64,000 nucleotides of DNA. Origin: Egicoccus sp. AB-alg2 (GTDB lineage: Bacteria; Actinomycetota; Nitriliruptoria; Nitriliruptorales; Nitriliruptoraceae). The notes under the pieces are model-generated. The model did no database searches. It was not told the DNA's origin and worked only from the letters and a program-made list of their open reading frames with translations. The stretch lies in the NCBI RefSeq assembly GCF_041821065.1, contig NZ_JBGUAX010000004.1, positions 1-64,000 of the forward strand, written 5' to 3'. How positions within the stretch are numbered: position 1 is the stretch's first letter; every line of letters starts with the position of its first letter. The position numbers were made by a program, and so were the translations under genes. Below are positions 25,757 through 34,499 of the stretch, one piece after another.

Positions 25757-27079
25757 TCACCGTTCCAGGAGGACCTCGTCGACGTCCACGGTGCCGCGGG
25801 GCGCCGGGGCCGCGGCGGGATGGCCGAGCGCCACCATGCCCAGCGGCTGCCACGACGCCTCCAGGCCCAGCACCTCGCGGACGGTCGGGGCGCAGAACGC
25901 CGTCGAGGAGATCCACGCCGCGCCGAGTCCGTGTGCTGCCAGCACCACCTGGAGGTTCTGCAGGGCGGCGCCGCCGGAGAGGACGAACAGGTCCCGCTCG
26001 GCCGTCGTGCGGCGCGGGTCGGGGTAGTGGTGGGCGCCGTCGAGGACGACGAACGGTGCGAGCAGCACCGGCGCCTCGCGCAGGACCGCGTCGGAGCGGG
26101 CGAGACGGCGTGCCACCACCGACGCGGGCACACCGTCGGCCGTGAGGTCCTCACGCCATCGCCGGGCCATGGCGTCCAGCAGCCGCTGGCGGGTGTCGGC
26201 GCGCAGCTGCAGGAACCGCCACGGCCGCGTGTGGTGCGGGGCCGGTGCGGTCATCGCGGCGGCCACGGCGGCCCGCACGGCGGTCTGGGGGACCGGCCGG
26301 GCGGGGTCGAAGCGGCGCACCGTCCGGCGGCTCGCGACCGCGAACTCCGCGGCGGTCGGGCCGCCGGCACGGAAGGCGTCCTGGTCCGCCGGGCGCAGCA
26401 GGTCACGACCCGTGCCGGGCCGGCCCGCCGGCAGTCCCCGGACCAGGACGAACGGGGTGCCGCTGCCCTTGTCGCGGACCAGGTCGGCCGCGCCGGCCAC
26501 CTCGTCGGCGATGGCCGCCTCGGTGACCTCCAGCGATCGACCGTCCAGGTCGGTCGCGCCGCGCTCGTCGCGCAGCGCCGCGGTCCCGGCCACGCCGAGG
26601 GCGACCTCGGTCTGGCCCAGCCGCCACGGGCGACCGAACGTGTCGGTCACGACGATCCCGACCTGCCGCCCCGTGCGGCGCGTCACCTCGGCCCGCAGCC
26701 GTTCGGCCGACGCGTCGGGGTCTGTCGGCAGCAGCAGTGCGACGCGCTCACCGGGGACGTTGGAGGCGTCGATGCCGCCGTTGGCGCACACGAACCCGTG
26801 GGGGGTCTCCGTGACCAGCACGCCCGGGGTGTCCGCGACGATCCGGGCGGCGGTCTCGCGCGCCAGCCGGCGGCGGGCCTGCCGCGCGTCGCCGGCCGGC
26901 AGAGGACGGGTCGCGTCCTCGACCAGGCTGACCACCTTGGAGGCGACACAGACGACGTCGCCGTCACGGAGTTCGACCCCGGCGTCGGTGGCCGCCTGCA
27001 GCAGGGCGGCGGCCAGGTCGTCGCCCGCGCCGAAGCGCTGCTCGCTGGGCAGCGCGACCACCTCGAGGCGGGCGCTCAC
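25757..27079 (-). CDS. fbiB: F420:glutamyl ligase fused to nitroreductase-like domain (FbiB)
   Basis: A 440-residue two-domain FbiB. The N-terminal CofE-like part (about 1-245) adds L-glutamates to F420-0: GDVVCVASKVVSLVED, VTDTFGRPWRLGQTEVALG and KGSGTPFVLVRG are visible. The C-terminal part (about 255-440) is an FMN-binding nitroreductase fold (RRTVRRFDPARPVP; APHHTRPWRFL; GLGAAWISS), which reduces dehydro-F420-0 in actinobacteria. GGAGG lies 7 nt before the GTG at 27079, which overlaps the fbiA stop by 4 nt. Presence of fbiAB shows that this organism uses F420-dependent redox enzymes. Confidence 0.95.
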   Translation of the reverse strand: MSARLEVVALPSEQRFGAGDDLAAALLQAATDAGVELRDGDVVCVASKVVSLVEDATRPLPAGDARQARRRLARETAARIVADTPGVLVTETPHGFVCANGGIDASNVPGERVALLLPTDPDASAERLRAEVTRRTGRQVGIVVTDTFGRPWRLGQTEVALGVAGTAALRDERGATDLDGRSLEVTEAAIADEVAGAADLVRDKGSGTPFVLVRGLPAGRPGTGRDLLRPADQDAFRAGGPTAAEFAVASRRTVRRFDPARPVPQTAVRAAVAAAMTAPAPHHTRPWRFLQLRADTRQRLLDAMARRWREDLTADGVPASVVARRLARSDAVLREAPVLLAPFVVLDGAHHYPDPRRTTAERDLFVLSGGAALQNLQVVLAAHGLGAAWISSTAFCAPTVREVLGLEASWQPLGMVALGHPAAAPAPRGTVDVDEVLLER

Positions 27080-28014
27080 GGCGACACCTCCGCGGCCAGC
27101 GAGAGGCAGCTGCGGGCGAGGGCCGCCGCGATCTCGACGTCGTCCATGAGCGTGTCCGTGGCCAGGCACCGCACCCCCGTGGCCGCCACCTCGGCGACCG
27201 CGTCGCCGTCGCGGGTGTCGACCACCCAGCCGTCGAGCAGCCCGCCGTAGTGGGCGGCCACACCGGCCGCGCTGACCTGCGCCCCGACGGCCGGCAGCAG
27301 GCGGTGCGCCATGCCGCGCACGACGCGGCCGCCGATGACGGGGGAGACGCCGACGACCGGTGCCGCCGTCTGGTGGACGGCCTCGCGCACACCCGGGATC
27401 CGCAATATCGGATCGATCGACACCACGGGGTTGGAGGGAGCGATCAACACGGCGTCTGCGTCGAGGATGGCCTCGACGACGCCGGGTGCCGGCTCCGCGT
27501 CCGCCCCACCGGCCAGGACGACCTCGGTCACCTCGGGCTCGGCCCGTTCCCGGACCCAGTACTCCTGGAAGTGCAGGTCCCGCCCGTCGCGCGTGCGGAT
27601 GCGGGTCTCGACCCGGTCGTCGGTCACCGGCAGCAGGCGGACCTCGACACCGAACGCCCGGCGGATCTCGTCGGTGACCGCCGACAGCGGGGCGCCCTCG
27701 CGCAGGCGTGCGGTGCGGTGCAGGTGCGTGGCGAGGTCACGGTCGCCCAGCGTGAACCACCCCTCGTGCCCGAATCGGCGCAGTTCCCCGGCCACGACGT
27801 GCCGCTCGTCCGCGCGGCCCCACTGCTGTTCGGGATGCACCACGCCACCGAGCCAGTAGGTGATGGAGTCGAGGTCGGGACAGATGCGCAGGCCGTGCAG
27901 CGTCAGGTCGTCGCCGACGTTGACGACGGCCACCACCTCCCCGGGGGCGACCGCGGCGGTCAGTCCACGCAGGAACCTCGCCGCGCCGACACCGCCGGCC
28001 AGAACCGCGTACAC
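27076..28014 (-). CDS. fbiA: 2-phospho-L-lactate / phosphoenolpyruvyl transferase (FbiA/CofD)
   Basis: A 312-residue CofD-family enzyme that joins the lactyl- or enolpyruvyl-phospho donor to the deazaflavin Fo to make F420-0 or dehydro-F420-0. Seen: AVLAGGVGAARFLRGL at the start, VVNVGDDLTLHGLRICPDLD (metal and Fo site), IAPSNPVVSIDPIL and VVGVSPVIGG. GTG at 28014 has GGAGG 5 nt upstream. It is first in a two-gene operon with fbiB, coupled by a 4-nt overlap, the same pair and order as in mycobacteria. Confidence 0.95.
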   Translation of the reverse strand: MYAVLAGGVGAARFLRGLTAAVAPGEVVAVVNVGDDLTLHGLRICPDLDSITYWLGGVVHPEQQWGRADERHVVAGELRRFGHEGWFTLGDRDLATHLHRTARLREGAPLSAVTDEIRRAFGVEVRLLPVTDDRVETRIRTRDGRDLHFQEYWVRERAEPEVTEVVLAGGADAEPAPGVVEAILDADAVLIAPSNPVVSIDPILRIPGVREAVHQTAAPVVGVSPVIGGRVVRGMAHRLLPAVGAQVSAAGVAAHYGGLLDGWVVDTRDGDAVAEVAATGVRCLATDTLMDDVEIAAALARSCLSLAAEVSP

Positions 28015-28085
28015 GACCGCCTCCTGCTGCGCGTGTGGGAGCCAGCGCACGGTAGTGGCTCGGGCGGGCAACCCCTGTCCGCACG

Positions 28086-28118
28086 AACCTGTACAATGAC
28101 CTTGACGAAACCTGTACA
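28086..28118. promoter_or_regulatory. Two AACCTGTACA direct repeats flanking a TTGACG box
   Basis: AACCTGTACA occurs at 28086-28095 and 28109-28118, 23 bp apart (about two helical turns), with TTGACG at 28102-28107 between them. The first copy also contains TACAAT (28092-28097), a good -10 hexamer. The site lies in the fbiA/sigma factor divergent region, so it may be an operator over one or both promoters. Palindromic core TGTACA in each copy. Confidence 0.45.
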
Positions 28119-28184
28119 GCGTGCCAAGCTTTCGACATCGTCCTTCCGCGACGTCCGCTCCGCTCCCACGTGTCTGGAGACCCC

Positions 28185-28823
28185 ATGAGCGCCTCGTCCG
28201 CCGCGATCCCGGCGCCCCGCACCCTGCGCACCAGCTCGTCGGCGGCCGCGCGCCGCGCCGTCGAGGTGCCTGCCGCCGACCGCACCAGCGAGGAGCTGCT
28301 CGTCGCCGTCGCCCACGGTGACCAGCGTGCCTTCGCCGAGCTCTACGACCGGGTCTGCCCGCAGGTGCTCGGCGTCACGCTGCGCGTGCTGCGCGATCGC
28401 GCCCTCGCCGAGGAGGTCAGCCAGGAGGTGCTGGTCGAGGTCTGGCGCAAGGCGGACCGCTTCGACCCCGGCCGCGGTACCGCGTCCGGCTGGATCACCA
28501 CGCTCGCCCACCGGCGCGCGGTCGACCGCGTGCGCAGCGAGCAGGCCAGCCGCGACCGCGACCACCGTGTCTCGCGGCGTGACGAGGGCCGGGCCTTCGA
28601 CGAGGTCGCCGACGAGGTCGAGGTCCGGCTCGACCACTGGCAGGTCCGCAACGCCCTCGCCGCGCTCAGCGACCGCCAGCGCGAGGCGATCGAGCTGGCC
28701 TACTTCGCCGGCCACACCTACCGCGACGTCGCCCGCGTGCTCGGCATCCCGGAGGGCACCGCGAAGAGCCGGTTGCGCGACGGCCTGCTGCGACTGCGCC
28801 AGGCCCTCGAGGACCACGTGTAG
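28185..28823 (+). CDS. sigK: ECF RNA polymerase sigma factor, SigK-like
   Basis: A 212-residue ECF sigma factor. Region 2: DQRAFAELYDRVCPQV and EEVSQEVLVEVWRKADRFDP; then the SigK-like linker RGTASGWITTLAHRRAVDRV; region 4: LSDRQREAIELAYFAGHTYRDVARVLGIPEGTAKSR. ATG at 28185 is preferred because GGAG lies 5 nt upstream; GTG at 28170 is possible. Mycobacterial SigK is held by the membrane anti-sigma RskA encoded next to it. Here no anti-sigma gene follows: a terminator hairpin and a WhiB gene come next, so its control is unexplained. Confidence 0.88.
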   Translation: MSASSAAIPAPRTLRTSSSAAARRAVEVPAADRTSEELLVAVAHGDQRAFAELYDRVCPQVLGVTLRVLRDRALAEEVSQEVLVEVWRKADRFDPGRGTASGWITTLAHRRAVDRVRSEQASRDRDHRVSRRDEGRAFDEVADEVEVRLDHWQVRNALAALSDRQREAIELAYFAGHTYRDVARVLGIPEGTAKSRLRDGLLRLRQALEDHV

Positions 28824-28915
28824 GCATCCCCGCAGACCTGATTCCCGGCCGCGCCTGCGCCCGGTCGCCGGCGACCCGCCTCCCGCCGGCCGCGCGCGCC
28901 CCGCTCCCGGACGCC

Positions 28916-28945
28916 GAGGCCCCTCGTCCCGCCGCGAGGGGCCTC
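28916..28945 (+). terminator. Hairpin terminator after sigma factor gene
   Basis: Perfect 11-bp stem (GAGGCCCCTCG and complement, 8-nt loop), with further outer pairing CCGGAC/GTCCGG. About 95 nt downstream of the SigK-like gene. Confidence 0.75.
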
Positions 28946-29102
28946 GTCGTGTCCGGGGGCGTCTCGTCGAGCCTCGTGGCGGCCGGGCTCACGTCGTCGT
29001 TCCACGCGGTCACGGAGGCGGACGCGGCGTGCGCGGTGCGCGCCAACCCCACCAGTGGGGGCCGACGGTGACCGATCGACCCAACCGGTAGTGGTGTTTC
29101 GC

Positions 29103-29130
29103 TTGACAGATGTCCGTCGGTGCCCAGAAT
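29103..29130 (+). promoter_or_regulatory. Vegetative-type promoter of the WhiB2-like gene
   Basis: Perfect -35 TTGACA (29103-29108), 16-bp spacer, -10 CAGAAT (29125-29130, four of six consensus bases). It lies about 40 bp upstream of the WhiB start codon. Confidence 0.6.
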
Positions 29131-29168
29131 GACGCGCATGTAGTTCCACGGGTGTCGACAGCGACAGG

Positions 29169-29444
29169 ATGCAGCGGATGGGGGCCATCGCGGAGCTCAG
29201 CGCCCGATTGGCGTTCGATGCCGACGATCGAGAGTGGATGCTCGAGGCCAAGTGCCTCGATGCGGATCCCGAGGCGTTCTTCCCGGAGAAGGGCGGCTCG
29301 ACCCGCGAGGCCAAGCGCATCTGCACCGCTTGTCCCGTGCGGGACGAGTGCCTGGAGTTCGCGTTGTCCAACGACGAGCGATTCGGCATCTGGGGCGGCC
29401 TTTCGGAACGTGAACGGCGACGGGCGAAGCGCCTGTCCGCCTGA
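29169..29444 (+). CDS. whiB2: WhiB-family iron-sulfur regulator, WhiB2-like
   Basis: A 91-residue WhiB protein. The four iron-sulfur cysteines are C29, C52, C55 and C61 (C..CxxCxxxxxC), followed by the glycine turn GIWGG and a basic tail RERRRAKRLSA for sigma/DNA contact. Such proteins bind a 4Fe-4S cluster and act with region 4 of the primary sigma factor. WhiB2/WhmD controls septation in actinobacteria; assignment to that subgroup comes from the conserved position between fbiA and the glycosyltransferase/zincin genes. ATG at 29178 is an alternative start. Confidence 0.88.
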   Translation: MQRMGAIAELSARLAFDADDREWMLEAKCLDADPEAFFPEKGGSTREAKRICTACPVRDECLEFALSNDERFGIWGGLSERERRRAKRLSA

Positions 29445-29500
29445 CGCGGCGTCGGCGAATCCGACTGGTCCCCGCCGAGGGGCCCTGATACCGTCCGGCC

Positions 29501-29519
29501 GCGCTCCGAGCAGGAGCGC
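29501..29519 (+). terminator. Short hairpin after WhiB2-like gene
   Basis: Perfect 7-bp stem GCGCTCC/GGAGCGC with loop GAGCA, followed by TTCC; 57 nt after the whiB2 stop. Confidence 0.5.
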
Positions 29520-29665
29520 TTCCGGCGGCTGGTTCTGGCACCCCGCGTACGGCATGACGCCGACGGTCGTCCACGCCGCCCGGTCCCCAAGCGGCCCCGT
29601 GCACCGGGACACACGCGTGTCGCTGGCAGTGCGGGCCATCCGACGGATCCAGGAGCGCCCGGGCC

Positions 29666-32600
29666 GTGCCGGTTTCCTCCGATCTTCCCACCGTGCTCGT
29701 CGTGCTCGTCACGCACGACGGCGCCCATTGGCTTCCCCGCACCCTGGCGGCGTTGGCCGAGCAGAGCCATCCCTCGTTGGACGTCGTGGCCGTCGACAAC
29801 GGCAGCACCGACACGACCCGCGACGTGCTGCTCGCCCACCTCGACGCCGACCAGGTGCTGGTCGCCGAACGTGACCTCGGCTTCGGTGCCGCGGTCTCCA
29901 TGGCGCTGGACGCACGCCCCGCAGCTGGGCCGGACGCGGCTCCCTACGTGCTGTTCCTGCACGACGACGCCGCGCTCGCACCGGACGCGGTCGAGCGGCT
30001 GGTCCACGCCATGGAGGCCGATCCGCGCCTGGCGATCGTCGGGCCCAAGCAGCGGGTGTGGGGCCAGGAGCACGAGCTGCAGTCGGTCGGCTGGACCGTG
30101 GACCTCACCGGCCGCGCCGACAGCGGCGTGGACCCCGGCGAGCTCGACCAGGGCCAGCGCGACACCGAACGGCGCAGCCTGTACGTCTCCACCAGCGGCA
30201 TGCTGGTGCGGCGGGACGTGTTCGACGACCTGGGCCGGTTCGACCGCCGCTACCACCTCTTCCGTGACGACCTCGACCTGTGCTGGCGGGCCTGGCTGGC
30301 CGGCCACGACGTCGAGGTGGTCCCCGAGGCGGTCACCGCGCACGTGGCGGCCGCGACCAACTACCTGCGCCTCGGCCAGACCCGCTTCATCGGCCCCCGC
30401 TACTTCGCCGAGCGCAACACCCTGGCGACGCTGCTCAAGAACTACGGCTTCGCCCGTCTGCTGCTGGTCGTCCCGCTGTACTTCCTGGTCGGCGTCGCCA
30501 AGGTGTTCGGGTTCCTGTTGACCCGTCGCGTGTCCGACGCCTGGCAGACGGTGCGGGCGTGGATCTGGAACGTCCTGCACCTGGCCGAGACGCTGCGGTT
30601 GCGCCGCGAGGTCCAGAGCACACGGCGCCGCACCGACCGCGAGCTGCGCGAGCTGTTCGGACGCATCATCCCGCGCGTCCGCGCCTACGCGGAGGCCATC
30701 GGGGAGTGGATCGCCGGCGGCGACGTGGACCACGGCGGCTACGCGGCCGTGCCGCGCGACCCCGGCGAGCCGGTGTCGGGGCCACGCCGGCTCGCACGTG
30801 CCATCAAGCGGCGGCCGGTGCTCACGGTCGGCGCCGTGCTGACGCTGGTCGTGCTGGTCGGCGCCTGGCCCCTGCTGCTGCCCGGCGAGCTGCGCGGCGG
30901 CGAGTTGGCGCCCTGGCCGGCGAGCCCCGCCGCGTTCCTCGCCGACTACGCCGCCGGGTGGCACGTCGCCGGCGCGTTCGGCACGGCCGAGGCCTCGTCG
31001 CCGGCGCAGGCGGTGCTGGGTGCGCTGCACCTGCTGGTGTTCGGCAGCAGCTACGCCGCCCCGCGCCTGCTGCTGCTCGGCCTGCCCCTGATCGCCTGGC
31101 TGCTCGCCCTGCGCGCGGCCCAGGGCTTCTCGCAGCTGCGCCTGGCCCGTGTCGTGGCCGCGACCGCGTACGTGCTCTCCCCACCGGCCCTCGCCGCCCT
31201 GGCGACCGGACGTGTCGGTGCGCTCGTCGTCCTCGCCGCGCTGCCGGGCATCGTGGCGGCCGGCACCGTGCTGGCACGGCCGGCGTCCGCCTCGACCAGC
31301 GCCTGGCGGGCGGTCGCCGCGGTCGTGCTGCTCGGCGCGATCGCGGGTGCGTTCGAACCCGTCCTCCTGCCCGCCCTGGCCCTCGCCGGCCTGCTGGTCC
31401 TGGCACTGGGATGGCGCGCCGCGCCCGCCGACGACCCCGGCTGGCGTCGCTACCTGGTCATCCGTTGCCTCACCGCCGCGGTCGGCCCGTTCGTCCTCCT
31501 GCTGCCGTGGAGCCTGCGCCTGTTCGCCGACGACGGCCCGCTGCACACCGGCGGTGGCGACGTGGTCGTCGACGAGCTCTGGCGCTGGCTCACCCTCACG
31601 CCCGACCTGGCCGGTGTGCCCGCGCCGATCGTGGGCGTCGGCTTCGTCCTGGCGGGCCTGCTCGGGCTGATGCTGGGCACGCCCCGCCGTCCGGCGATCG
31701 TCGCCACGCTCTGGAGCCTCGCGCTGACCGGAGCGGTGGCGGCCTGGTTGTTCAGCCGCGCCGGCGTGGTGACCTGGCCGGGGGTGCCGCTGCTGCTGAC
31801 CGCGCTCGCCTACGCCGGCCTGCTGGCCCTGGCGTTCGCCACCGCCGAGGCACAGCTGACCCGGCACGCGTTCGGTTGGCGACAGCTGGCCGCCCTCACC
31901 ACGGGCTTGGCCGTCGCCCTGGCGCTGGGGATCGTCGCCGCGCAGATCGCGCGTGGCCCCTGGGAGGCCTACGCGGTCGACCAGCCGCCGTTGCCGGCCT
32001 TCGTGACCGCGGCCGCGGCGGAGGAGGGTCCGTTCCGTGTGCTCGTGGTCGCGGACGACGACGAGCGCGGCATCACCTGGGAGGTGGTTGACGGTCACGG
32101 GCCGACGATGGCCGCCTACGGCGTGGCTGACGCCGAGGTCGCGACGCGGCTCGTGGAACCCGTGCTGACCGCGACGCTCAGCGGCGCCGACCCGGCCGCG
32201 GCCCGCGGTCTGGGTGCCCTCAACGTTCGCTACGTGTTCGTGCCGCCGGGGGGCACCAGCGACCAGCTGGACCTCGCGCTGCGCTCGCAGTTCGGCCTGG
32301 AGCCGCGACCCATCGCGGACGGGCGGCTGTTCGCGGTGCCCAACTGGTTGCCGGTCGCCGCGGCCGTCACGGGCGCCGAAGCCGCAGACGTCGCCGCCGG
32401 CGACCTGCCCCCGACGGCCGAGGTGACGCCGCTGCAGCCCGACGGCCCCGCGGTCTACCGCGGCGAGGTCGCGGAAGACGCGGTCGTCGCCGTGGCCGAG
32501 GAAGCGGATGCCGACTGGGCCGGCACGGTCGGGCGCACCCGCCTGCGTGCCGCCGCCGGCGGCAGCGACCTGCTCGTCTTCGAACCGACGGAGACCGGCG

Positions 32601-32791
32601 GGCGCGTCGAGGTTGCCCACCTCGGCGACACCGCCCGCGGCGTCGCGGTGGCCGGCCAGTTGATCGCCCTGCTGCTCGTCGTGTCCCTCGCCCTGCGTCC
32701 GCCGCGGTTCGCGCGCCGGCGTGACGCCGAGCCGGAGCCTCCGACCGCCCCACCCACGGCGCCGGCCAAGACCCCGGAGGTGGTCGCATGA
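29666..32791 (+). CDS. Giant membrane glycosyltransferase (GT2 plus polytopic domain)
   Basis: A 1041-residue protein. Residues 1 to about 260 are a GT2 catalytic domain (VLVTHDGAHWLPRTLAAL; VAVDNGSTDTT; FLHDDAALAPDA; FRDDLDLCWRAWLAGH). After a basic linker (about 300-385) come roughly ten membrane segments interrupted by an extracellular part, ending in a large extracellular C-terminal region and a last membrane helix (LIALLLVVSLALRPPRF). This fits the actinobacterial family encoded between whiB2 and manB that is thought to act in envelope glycosylation, probably using donor from the nearby GDP-mannose genes. The next gene overlaps by 4 nt. Confidence 0.88.
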   Translation: MPVSSDLPTVLVVLVTHDGAHWLPRTLAALAEQSHPSLDVVAVDNGSTDTTRDVLLAHLDADQVLVAERDLGFGAAVSMALDARPAAGPDAAPYVLFLHDDAALAPDAVERLVHAMEADPRLAIVGPKQRVWGQEHELQSVGWTVDLTGRADSGVDPGELDQGQRDTERRSLYVSTSGMLVRRDVFDDLGRFDRRYHLFRDDLDLCWRAWLAGHDVEVVPEAVTAHVAAATNYLRLGQTRFIGPRYFAERNTLATLLKNYGFARLLLVVPLYFLVGVAKVFGFLLTRRVSDAWQTVRAWIWNVLHLAETLRLRREVQSTRRRTDRELRELFGRIIPRVRAYAEAIGEWIAGGDVDHGGYAAVPRDPGEPVSGPRRLARAIKRRPVLTVGAVLTLVVLVGAWPLLLPGELRGGELAPWPASPAAFLADYAAGWHVAGAFGTAEASSPAQAVLGALHLLVFGSSYAAPRLLLLGLPLIAWLLALRAAQGFSQLRLARVVAATAYVLSPPALAALATGRVGALVVLAALPGIVAAGTVLARPASASTSAWRAVAAVVLLGAIAGAFEPVLLPALALAGLLVLALGWRAAPADDPGWRRYLVIRCLTAAVGPFVLLLPWSLRLFADDGPLHTGGGDVVVDELWRWLTLTPDLAGVPAPIVGVGFVLAGLLGLMLGTPRRPAIVATLWSLALTGAVAAWLFSRAGVVTWPGVPLLLTALAYAGLLALAFATAEAQLTRHAFGWRQLAALTTGLAVALALGIVAAQIARGPWEAYAVDQPPLPAFVTAAAAEEGPFRVLVVADDDERGITWEVVDGHGPTMAAYGVADAEVATRLVEPVLTATLSGADPAAARGLGALNVRYVFVPPGGTSDQLDLALRSQFGLEPRPIADGRLFAVPNWLPVAAAVTGAEAADVAAGDLPPTAEVTPLQPDGPAVYRGEVAEDAVVAVAEEADADWAGTVGRTRLRAAAGGSDLLVFEPTETGGRVEVAHLGDTARGVAVAGQLIALLLVVSLALRPPRFARRRDAEPEPPTAPPTAPAKTPEVVA

Positions 32792-34476
32792 GGCGCCGTC
32801 GGACCTGGATCGCCGCCGCCCTGGCCGTGGTGACCGCCGCGGGCGTGCTGGCCGCGGACCGGCTGCCGGACCTACCGGAGGCCAGCCCGGCGGTTGCCGC
32901 CCCGGCCGCCGAGGCGGCCGTGTCGGGCGCCTGGACCTGCCCCGTCGGTGACGGTCGCGAGGGCAGCGAGCTCGCGATCACCGCGGCCCGCCCCGGCGAC
33001 GTCGGCGCGGGCCCCGGTCTGCTGGAGCTCGACGTCCTCGAGCAGGGCGAGGCGCGCCCCAGCGCCTCGCCGCCCGTCTTCCCCGGCGCGCACGTACGCA
33101 CCCGGGTGCAGGGCGACGCGGACCTGGCCACGTTCGCCCGCTGGAGCGAAGGACCGGTGGCCGTCAGTCGCGAGTGGCGCCTCGAGGAGATCGACGACGT
33201 CCCCGAGGCGACGGTCGCAGGCCCCTGCCAGCACGCCCTCTCCGACCGCTGGGTGCTGCCCGGCATGAGCACCGAGGGCGGCCACGAGGCCCGCATCCGG
33301 GCCGCGAACCCGTTCGCGACCGACGCGACCGTGGCGGTCGGCTTCGTCACCCCCGAGGGGCCGCAGGAGCCGCTGGCCCTGCAGAACCTCACGGTCCCGG
33401 CGCACGGGACCTTGGAGCTGACGGTCAACGAGGCGCTGCCCGAGCAGCCCGACCTGACCGCCGTCGTCCGGGTGCTGTCCGGTCGCGCGCTGGTCGAGGG
33501 CTACCAGCTCGCGCGCAGCGAGATCGGCGACGTCGACGGTGCCTCGCTGCTGTCGCCCAGCACGGCGCCGGCCGAGAGCTGGACGGTTCCCTGGGTCTCC
33601 GAGGCCGAGGGCGACACCTCCTGGTTGTGGGTGGTGAACCTGGGCGACCGGCCCGCGCCGGTCGAGCTCACGCTCCACACGCCCGACGGCGGCGTGCCAC
33701 CCGAGGGGCTGAGCGAGCTCACCGTCGCGCCGGGACAGGTCCGGCGCGTGGACCTGCGCGGCACCCTGCCCGAGGGCGTCACGGCCGCCGCCGTGACGGC
33801 CCGCTCGGACGGTGCCCCGATCCACGTCGCCGGGGCCGTCCTGCGCGGCGACGACGACACCGAGCGCACGGGGTTCGCCGTCCAGCTCGGGATCCCGTCC
33901 ACGGACGACGCGTGGCTCGTCAGCGGCGGGGCCAGCGCCGGCCGCACGGAGCGTCTGGACGTCGTCAACCCGGGCAGCGAACCGGCGCGCTTCAGCGTCA
34001 CGCTCTTCAACGGCGCGACGATCCTGCGTCCGGACGAGCTGGCCGACCTCGAGGTGGGACCGGGCCAGTCGCTGCCCGTGCTGCTGAACGAGGCCCTCGG
34101 CGAGGTCGACGGCTGGTCCGCCCAGGTCGTCGCCTCGGAGGGTGAACTCGTCGTCGGGCGGGTGGCGGCCACGCGATCCGGCGTGCTGTCGCTGGTGGCG
34201 CACGCGGGCATCCCCAGCGCCGCGTGGTCACCGGCGGGGACCTCGCTGGTCGTGCAGCCCGAGCCCGGCGTGGTCCAGCGGCTGGGCACCGCGCGCGGGA
34301 TCCAGGCTCCGGACCCGCTCGGTCGCGTGGACGAGGAACCGGTCGACGAAGGCCCGCTCGACGAGGCCGACGCCGAGGATCCCGTTACCGAGGCCGACGC
34401 CGAGGTGGAGGGCGACGCGGACGCCGACGCGGACGCGGAGGGCGATGCGGACGCCGATCGCGACGCGAACGGCTGA
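32788..34476 (+). CDS. Exported DUF5719-like protein
   Basis: A 562-residue protein with an N-terminal signal or anchor (RRRRTWIAAALAVVTAAGVLAA), then repeated beta-rich segments of about 100 residues containing matching phrases such as WVLPGMSTEGGHEARIRAANP, WLWVVNLGDRPAPVELTLH and RLDVVNPGSEPARFSVTLF, consistent with tandem immunoglobulin-like domains. The C-terminus is a low-complexity acidic tail (alternating Asp/Ala/Glu). It overlaps the giant glycosyltransferase by ATGA, so the two are probably partners at the cell surface. Function unknown. Confidence 0.78.
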   Translation: MRRRRTWIAAALAVVTAAGVLAADRLPDLPEASPAVAAPAAEAAVSGAWTCPVGDGREGSELAITAARPGDVGAGPGLLELDVLEQGEARPSASPPVFPGAHVRTRVQGDADLATFARWSEGPVAVSREWRLEEIDDVPEATVAGPCQHALSDRWVLPGMSTEGGHEARIRAANPFATDATVAVGFVTPEGPQEPLALQNLTVPAHGTLELTVNEALPEQPDLTAVVRVLSGRALVEGYQLARSEIGDVDGASLLSPSTAPAESWTVPWVSEAEGDTSWLWVVNLGDRPAPVELTLHTPDGGVPPEGLSELTVAPGQVRRVDLRGTLPEGVTAAAVTARSDGAPIHVAGAVLRGDDDTERTGFAVQLGIPSTDDAWLVSGGASAGRTERLDVVNPGSEPARFSVTLFNGATILRPDELADLEVGPGQSLPVLLNEALGEVDGWSAQVVASEGELVVGRVAATRSGVLSLVAHAGIPSAAWSPAGTSLVVQPEPGVVQRLGTARGIQAPDPLGRVDEEPVDEGPLDEADAEDPVTEADAEVEGDADADADAEGDADADRDANG

Positions 34477-34499
34477 GGCGCCCGCCCGGCGCGCGGGTG

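Larger units (their letters stand above)
28824..29168 (+). other. 345-nt non-coding gap with terminator and promoter
   Basis: Between the sigma factor and WhiB genes. It holds an 11-bp terminator hairpin (28916-28945) and a recognisable promoter (29103-29130). The rest is GC-rich sequence in which I see no gene. Confidence 0.6.

Noticed and set aside
28718-32620. 1300-codon open frame on the minus strand opposite the giant glycosyltransferase
   Set aside because: High-GC shadow frame: it lies antisense to genes with clear domains (WhiB, GT2), and its translation is low-complexity Arg/Gly/His/Gln with no motif.
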